Assembly: GCA_019828545.1 (NCBI GenBank)
Contig: JACVRA010000149.1
Location: 124,001 to 188,000, forward strand
DNA length: 64,000 bases
Source: Paracamarosporium sp. OC-R06-R3
Taxonomy: Eukaryota > Ascomycota > Dothideomycetes > Pleosporales > Didymosphaeriaceae
Direction: 5' to 3'
Part shown: positions 60,112 through 64,000 of the stretch, piece after piece
Layout of the letters: the number at the start of each line of letters is the position of its first letter
Position numbering within the stretch: the first letter of the stretch is position 1
Position numbers and translations under genes: made by a program
Notes under the pieces: model-generated
What the model saw: only the letters and a program-made list of their open reading frames with translations
Told to the model about the DNA's origin: nothing
Databases searched by the model: none

Positions 60112-62767
60112 TCACGCATCAACGCCCTCTACCTTCCTCAGGAACTCCTTCACCCGACCTACGTCCGCGCCCTCGAGCGGATCGCTATCCAATGCCTGGA
60201 CCAAGAGATCCAGGACGCTGTCCACTTTGTCTTCGTTGACTTTGGTGCACAGAGAAACGACTTTCCTATACATGACTTCCAGTTGGCCGTCCTTCTCTTT
60301 CAACATGCTGCTCCGCTCCGCCAATTTGGTATTAATCCTAGTATATACCTCCAGCTTGTTTCTCAGCGTCGCTATGCTGGGTAGATTCGCCAGCAAACTT
60401 GAATTTGTCTGCGTAAGGAATGCAGCATCTGCTGGTAAGGGTGTGTTCAAGTACGCGGGCCCGTCGGAGGCTTTGCGGATGAGTTGATCGCCAGCAACAA
60501 GGAGCTGGGACGGAAGGTCGGAGGCGGATATGGCGAGATTGGAGCCTTCGATGTCGGCGTAGCCGATCTGGCGCTTTTCTCGGAGGTTTGCATCTGTGCT
60601 TACGGCGAGACTCTTGCGTTGGAGATCGACCCATCGTTTTAGGTTCGAGATGCGTTTTGCGCGGTCTTGCCGCGCTCGCATACGTCCTCGCAAGCTTTCC
60701 AGGCGTTGTTGTTCGTTTTTTTGGAGGGAGGAAAGTTGGGCTATCGTTTCGTTGGTGCGGTCAATATTGTCTTGTTTGAGACGGGCTTCTTGAGTGAATT
60801 GCATGCTTGCACTTTGTAATATGCCGCTCATGACTGCATTCGATTAGCACAGCACCGACAATAAACTTCTAAATAACCTACGCGGCTGAATCTCCCGACT
60901 CGTTTCCTCCACCTTGCTCAACGGCGCCTTGCCCTTATTAGGACTGCTGATCGTCGTGGGGAGGTCGGCATCTGTGTCGCTTCCAACACCGAAGTCTATG
61001 GGTCGTGTGCCCTTGTGATTTGGTATTGTGGGGTCGGCTTGAACCTCCATCAGTTGAGATATTATGTTCCGGTTTCCAATTCTTGCCGCAAGGTTTAACG
61101 CTGTGTTGCCAGCCTTATCCCGAGCGTTCACCATGTCTTGCATGAACCGCATCAGACCGATAGGCTTCGCGTAGTTGCCGTTTCCTTCATATGCAGAGTG
61201 GCTGGCGCCAATGTTGCTTCGTACCAGGTACTCCAGGAGGGCCTCAAGGTAATACTTGCTCGAGGCTGCTCGACCCTTAATAGCGCATGTAACGGCAATG
61301 TGGTGTAGGATGGTTCGCCCTTGGGCATCGCGCAGCTCGATGAGGGGGGCTAATATTTCGAGCGTCTCTGGGAAACAGCTGTGGTCAAGACTGTTGTTTA
61401 CCGAAACAGCACTCATCAGTGGAGTCTGGCCTGCCGCGTTTCCTCTGAACATGTTTGCGCCCTTGGATACAAGAAGACGCATCAGAGACACACGAGCCAG
61501 CGTTGCCGCCCAGTGCAAAGCGGTGTTGGAGCTGTTGTCGATTGGCATATCGAGGTCAGATCCAGAAAGGTGAAGTATTGCGGGGTGATTCGTAAAGTCT
61601 GTTCTTGACTGGTCTGCGAACAGGTCGGTCAACATGGCCTGCTTTTCCTCTGAGATCTTGTCGCTGGGATGAGGCAACGGTGATAATGCAGTGGATACGT
61701 CGCCATCAGGCGTGGTAACAGGCAACCCTGCCTGATAAAAAGACTCATTTGGCTCTGTGGGAGAGCCGTGATCTTGCAAGACCACCTCTCCTCCGTTTGG
61801 TTGCGATTGCGAGAATGATTCCTCCTGAGACGGGCGCATCCTTTTCCGAGGTGGCTCCTGTATGTCGTCGACGCCGGTGCCGTATGCAGAATCGGTGTGG
61901 CCGTTGGGAGCTCCAAAACTACGTTCAGATGCTAGGCTTGGGACGCTCTGCTGGCTGCTGGCGCGGAACGAGTCCTGACTTCCGATGGGGTTTTGTGACG
62001 GTCGGCCCATGGACCTGCGCCCCTGGGAAGAGCTTGCAGGTCGAGGGGGTGCTGGTGAGTTCAGCCTTGCTACTTTGTTCATGGCGGCGAGCGCACTTGT
62101 CGCTGTTGACGATATGTTGGAGAAAAAGGTGCCGCCTACGCTCTGGCTTGTGCCGCGGCCGTCTATACTCTGGGTGTAGAAGCGCTTCCTGTTTGCTGCC
62201 ATGGCCTGCTCCTTGGTTGGCGTTTCAATGCCCAGCCCTGCATTCCCATCGGCGCTGACGTCGTAGTCGAGCAGCGGCCTGAGAATGTCCTCGACGCCGT
62301 ACTGCCGGCAGAACTCCCTCCCACGGCGGTAGTTGATCCACGTGCCCTGGTACTTGCCGTAGCCACCCTGGACCTTCTCGTGCTCGCCCGTCAATATCTC
62401 TTTTTCAAGCACCTTTGTGCGCTTGCCCTTGTCGACGCCTGCCACCTTGAGGATCTGGGTCGCGTTCAGCCAGCCGTCGGAGCGCCGGCGCATGACGGCG
62501 ACGCGGTTGACCTCCATCTCATACACGGAAACGCCCGAGTAGACGGCCTGGGCACGTTAGCAGAGGCATGCAGAGGGCACGGGGCATGCGCACGGTATAT
62601 ATCTGGGGCTTGTCCATGGAGTGTTGCTGGTAGCCATTGACGTCGGAGAAGGAGCGGTTGAAGGAAGGGGCGGCCATGATGCCGTGGGGCGAGTTGGCGT
62701 ACATGGCAGGCTGCGAGGACGAGCCCGAGGGGAAGGACTGGGAGACGGCGGGACGCGCGACTTGCAT
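60112..62767 (-). CDS. MBF-type APSES transcription factor (Mbp1/Res-like)
   Basis: Exons on the minus strand (62767-62594, 62547-60882, 60833-60112) give 853 residues. An APSES/KilA-N DNA-binding domain follows at about 58-160 (VYEMEVNRVAVMRRRSDGW, LNATQILKVAGVDKGKR, GKYQGTWINYRRGREFCRQ), then a polar Ser/Pro region with the basic patch PPRKRMRPS, ankyrin repeats at about 330-540 (NTALHWAATLARVSLMRLL, GQTPLMSAVS, GRTILHHIAV, GNTALNLAARIGN), and a C-terminal coiled coil. The order equals Mbp1/Swi4/Res, which with a Swi6-like partner drives G1/S genes. The first intron has an unusual GTGCGC donor but a good TGCTAACG branch site. An upstream non-coding exon is possible, since CCGCAG directly precedes the ATG. 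Confidence 0.9.
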
Positions 62768-63108
62768 GCTGCGGCGGGAGAGTGCGTGAAGCGGCGGTCA
62801 GTCGGCGCAGCGCATGCGGGCGCGGTGGCCGTCGCGACGCGGGGGGGTCGAGGGCGCTGGGAGGGGCACGGCGGGCGCACTGGATGGTTTCTGCTGCGAG
62901 CCCCAGAAGATGCCGCTGCCGACGTGCTGCGTGGTGTGGGAGGGCCGCTGGGGTGGGGAATCGGTCGCGATTGCCTGGCCGAGCGGAGAGGGCAAGCGCG
63001 TTCACTTCGTGCGCGTTTGGGGCCGTGCTGCGCGCTGATTGGACGCGTCTGCCGGCTCGACAACCACGCCTCCCACGTCGTCGCAGCCAGGTCAGTCAGC
63101 CATTCCCC
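62768..63108. other. Divergent promoter of MBF factor and LYR gene
   Basis: 341 GC-rich bases between two start codons pointing away from each other, so the promoter is shared or overlapping. No further site is called. Confidence 0.5.
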
Positions 63109-64000
63109 ATGCAGGCCCCGTTGGCACACCAGACGACGTCGACCCTCCAGTCTGTCCACCTGCTGCGCGCCCTCCTCCGCGAAGCCTCGTACCTGCCCGA
63201 CGCGAACGCCCGCCAGTACTTCCGCCGCTACATCGTCAACCGCTTCAGAGCCTACCAGCCCGCCCAAAATGCATCGCCCTCGGTCCACGCGAGGGCCGTC
63301 GAGAAGCACCGTCACCGCTTCGGCAAGCGGAGGCCCGCGTCCATCGTCGAGGACCGCACACGTGCCATGCAGCGGAAGGGCAGCAAAGGGCTGAACTACC
63401 TGCGCCGTGCAAACGCTGGCGAATATCTGTGTCTCCAGAAGATACTCTACTTGACCTACGGCCGCATGGGCAAGCGGAAATACGCATTGCTGGAACAACT
63501 TCTGCGTCCAGATGATCCCGCAGCCGCTGAAGAGTCTTCGCCGCTGCAGAAGCTCTACTACAGCAATGAGCGCTGCCTCTCGTTCTTCGATGCTCCGCAA
63601 AAGGTAAACTCCACTCATCACAAAATCCAAATTTCAGACCGTTATGCCAGGTTGAAAACGACACTCAAAGCCCAAGTCCACAACGAGGTCGCACTCGGCC
63701 GCTCCATCAAGCGCCCGTTTATCCAGACGCCCATCAAAAATGTGTGGGAGCGCCCGATGCCCATCACGCGAGCTCGCGGCAATGTCAGGAGGTGGTACGC
63801 CGAAACCATGACGAGACTCCTCCCGCCGCTACCCGTCGAGGAGTTTGATGAAATCCAAGCCATGGTGGATGGTACAAAGAGGATCAGCTTCGCCAGGCGC
63901 CGCTCGCCTGCCCTCGAGCTTCATCCAGCAGAGGAGCTTCCAGAGGTAGAGCAATTTACGAAGCGAGTACACGACGCTCTGGTATTGGCGAAACCGAGCA
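63109..64000 (+). CDS. LYR-motif (Complex 1 LYR family) protein, partial
   Basis: The frame opens at ATG 63109 and runs past the window end (297 codons visible). The N-terminus (SVHLLRALLREASYLPD, then ARQYFRRYIVNRFRAYQ) follows the LYR/Complex-1 pattern: a Leu-x-Arg start and a conserved Phe-Arg about 30 residues later. Arg/Lys-rich segments and a RGNVRRWYAETMTRLLPPLP block follow, seen in large fungal LYR-like proteins of mitochondria. A GTAAAC...TTTCAG string at 63604-63637 looks like a mini-intron, but its removal breaks the frame, so it is kept as coding. LYR proteins bind acyl carrier protein and assist mitochondrial assembly; the exact role is unknown. Confidence 0.75.
   Translation, partial: MQAPLAHQTTSTLQSVHLLRALLREASYLPDANARQYFRRYIVNRFRAYQPAQNASPSVHARAVEKHRHRFGKRRPASIVEDRTRAMQRKGSKGLNYLRRANAGEYLCLQKILYLTYGRMGKRKYALLEQLLRPDDPAAAEESSPLQKLYYSNERCLSFFDAPQKVNSTHHKIQISDRYARLKTTLKAQVHNEVALGRSIKRPFIQTPIKNVWERPMPITRARGNVRRWYAETMTRLLPPLPVEEFDEIQAMVDGTKRISFARRRSPALELHPAEELPEVEQFTKRVHDALVLAKPS

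Noticed and set aside
63604..63637. 34-bp mini-intron in the LYR gene
   Set aside because: Removal shifts the frame to an early stop, whereas reading through keeps the family sequence.

Overview
The window looks like nuclear DNA of a filamentous ascomycete (Pezizomycotina; a Dothideomycete is my guess, not proven). The coding regions are split by short introns, mostly 45-130 bp, with GT-AG borders and CTAAC/CTGAC-like branch points. The gene content is fungal: elongation factor 3, an APSES-type MBF factor, Egh16-like and RTA1-like proteins, a HeLo-NACHT protein and a Zn2Cys6 regulator. I modelled 25 genes I can defend, two small doubtful ones and one glutathione transferase relic. Exon joins were worked out by hand from splice signals and reading phase.

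Layout. 0.5-10.5 kb holds housekeeping genes, all on +: a TMEM33/Pom33-like membrane protein, a cyclin-like protein behind a 2 kb gene-free stretch, glycogen phosphorylase and a Yip1-family Golgi protein. 11.2-14.3 kb holds a 17-bp/9-bp minisatellite directly in front of a HeLo-NACHT (fungal NLR-like) gene, which has an in-frame TAA at a normally conserved Trp codon. 15.5-17.7 kb is a peroxisomal-type copper amine oxidase. 18.1-19.2 kb is a secreted Egh16-like protein on -. 20.3-31.6 kb is a looser accessory stretch: ketopantoate reductase family, RTA1-like protein, a Zn2Cys6 factor whose finger is split over three exons, alpha/beta hydrolase, Nudix hydrolase and an AsaB/CmcJ-like oxidase. 32.3-37.3 kb holds an ankyrin protein with an NLR-type N-terminus and an orphan RING protein.

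38.4-47.4 kb contains GPI inositol-deacylase (Bst1) and translation elongation factor 3, separated by a GC-rich 2.4 kb gap. 47.8-50.1 kb has a small proline-rich CCCH-like protein with a decayed duplicate finger, then the disrupted glutathione transferase. 50.5-53.6 kb has peroxisomal 3-ketoacyl-CoA thiolase, with a CCTCGG palindrome upstream, and an O-methyltransferase. 54.4-58.6 kb is a divergent pair, an MFS sugar transporter and a GH51 arabinofuranosidase, sharing a promoter with three clustered CreA-type sites. 60.1-64 kb is an MBF/Mbp1-like cell-cycle factor head to head with a LYR protein that runs off the window.

Physiological links are inferences: arabinose release and uptake (transporter plus GH51), peroxisomal catabolism (amine oxidase and thiolase) and self/non-self surveillance proteins (HeLo-NACHT and ankyrin). 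I found no complete biosynthetic cluster, transposon, CRISPR array, rRNA or tRNA. The most interesting items are the interrupted HeLo-NACHT gene with its promoter-proximal minisatellite, the decayed glutathione transferase, the duplicated CCCH finger and the thiolase promoter palindrome.
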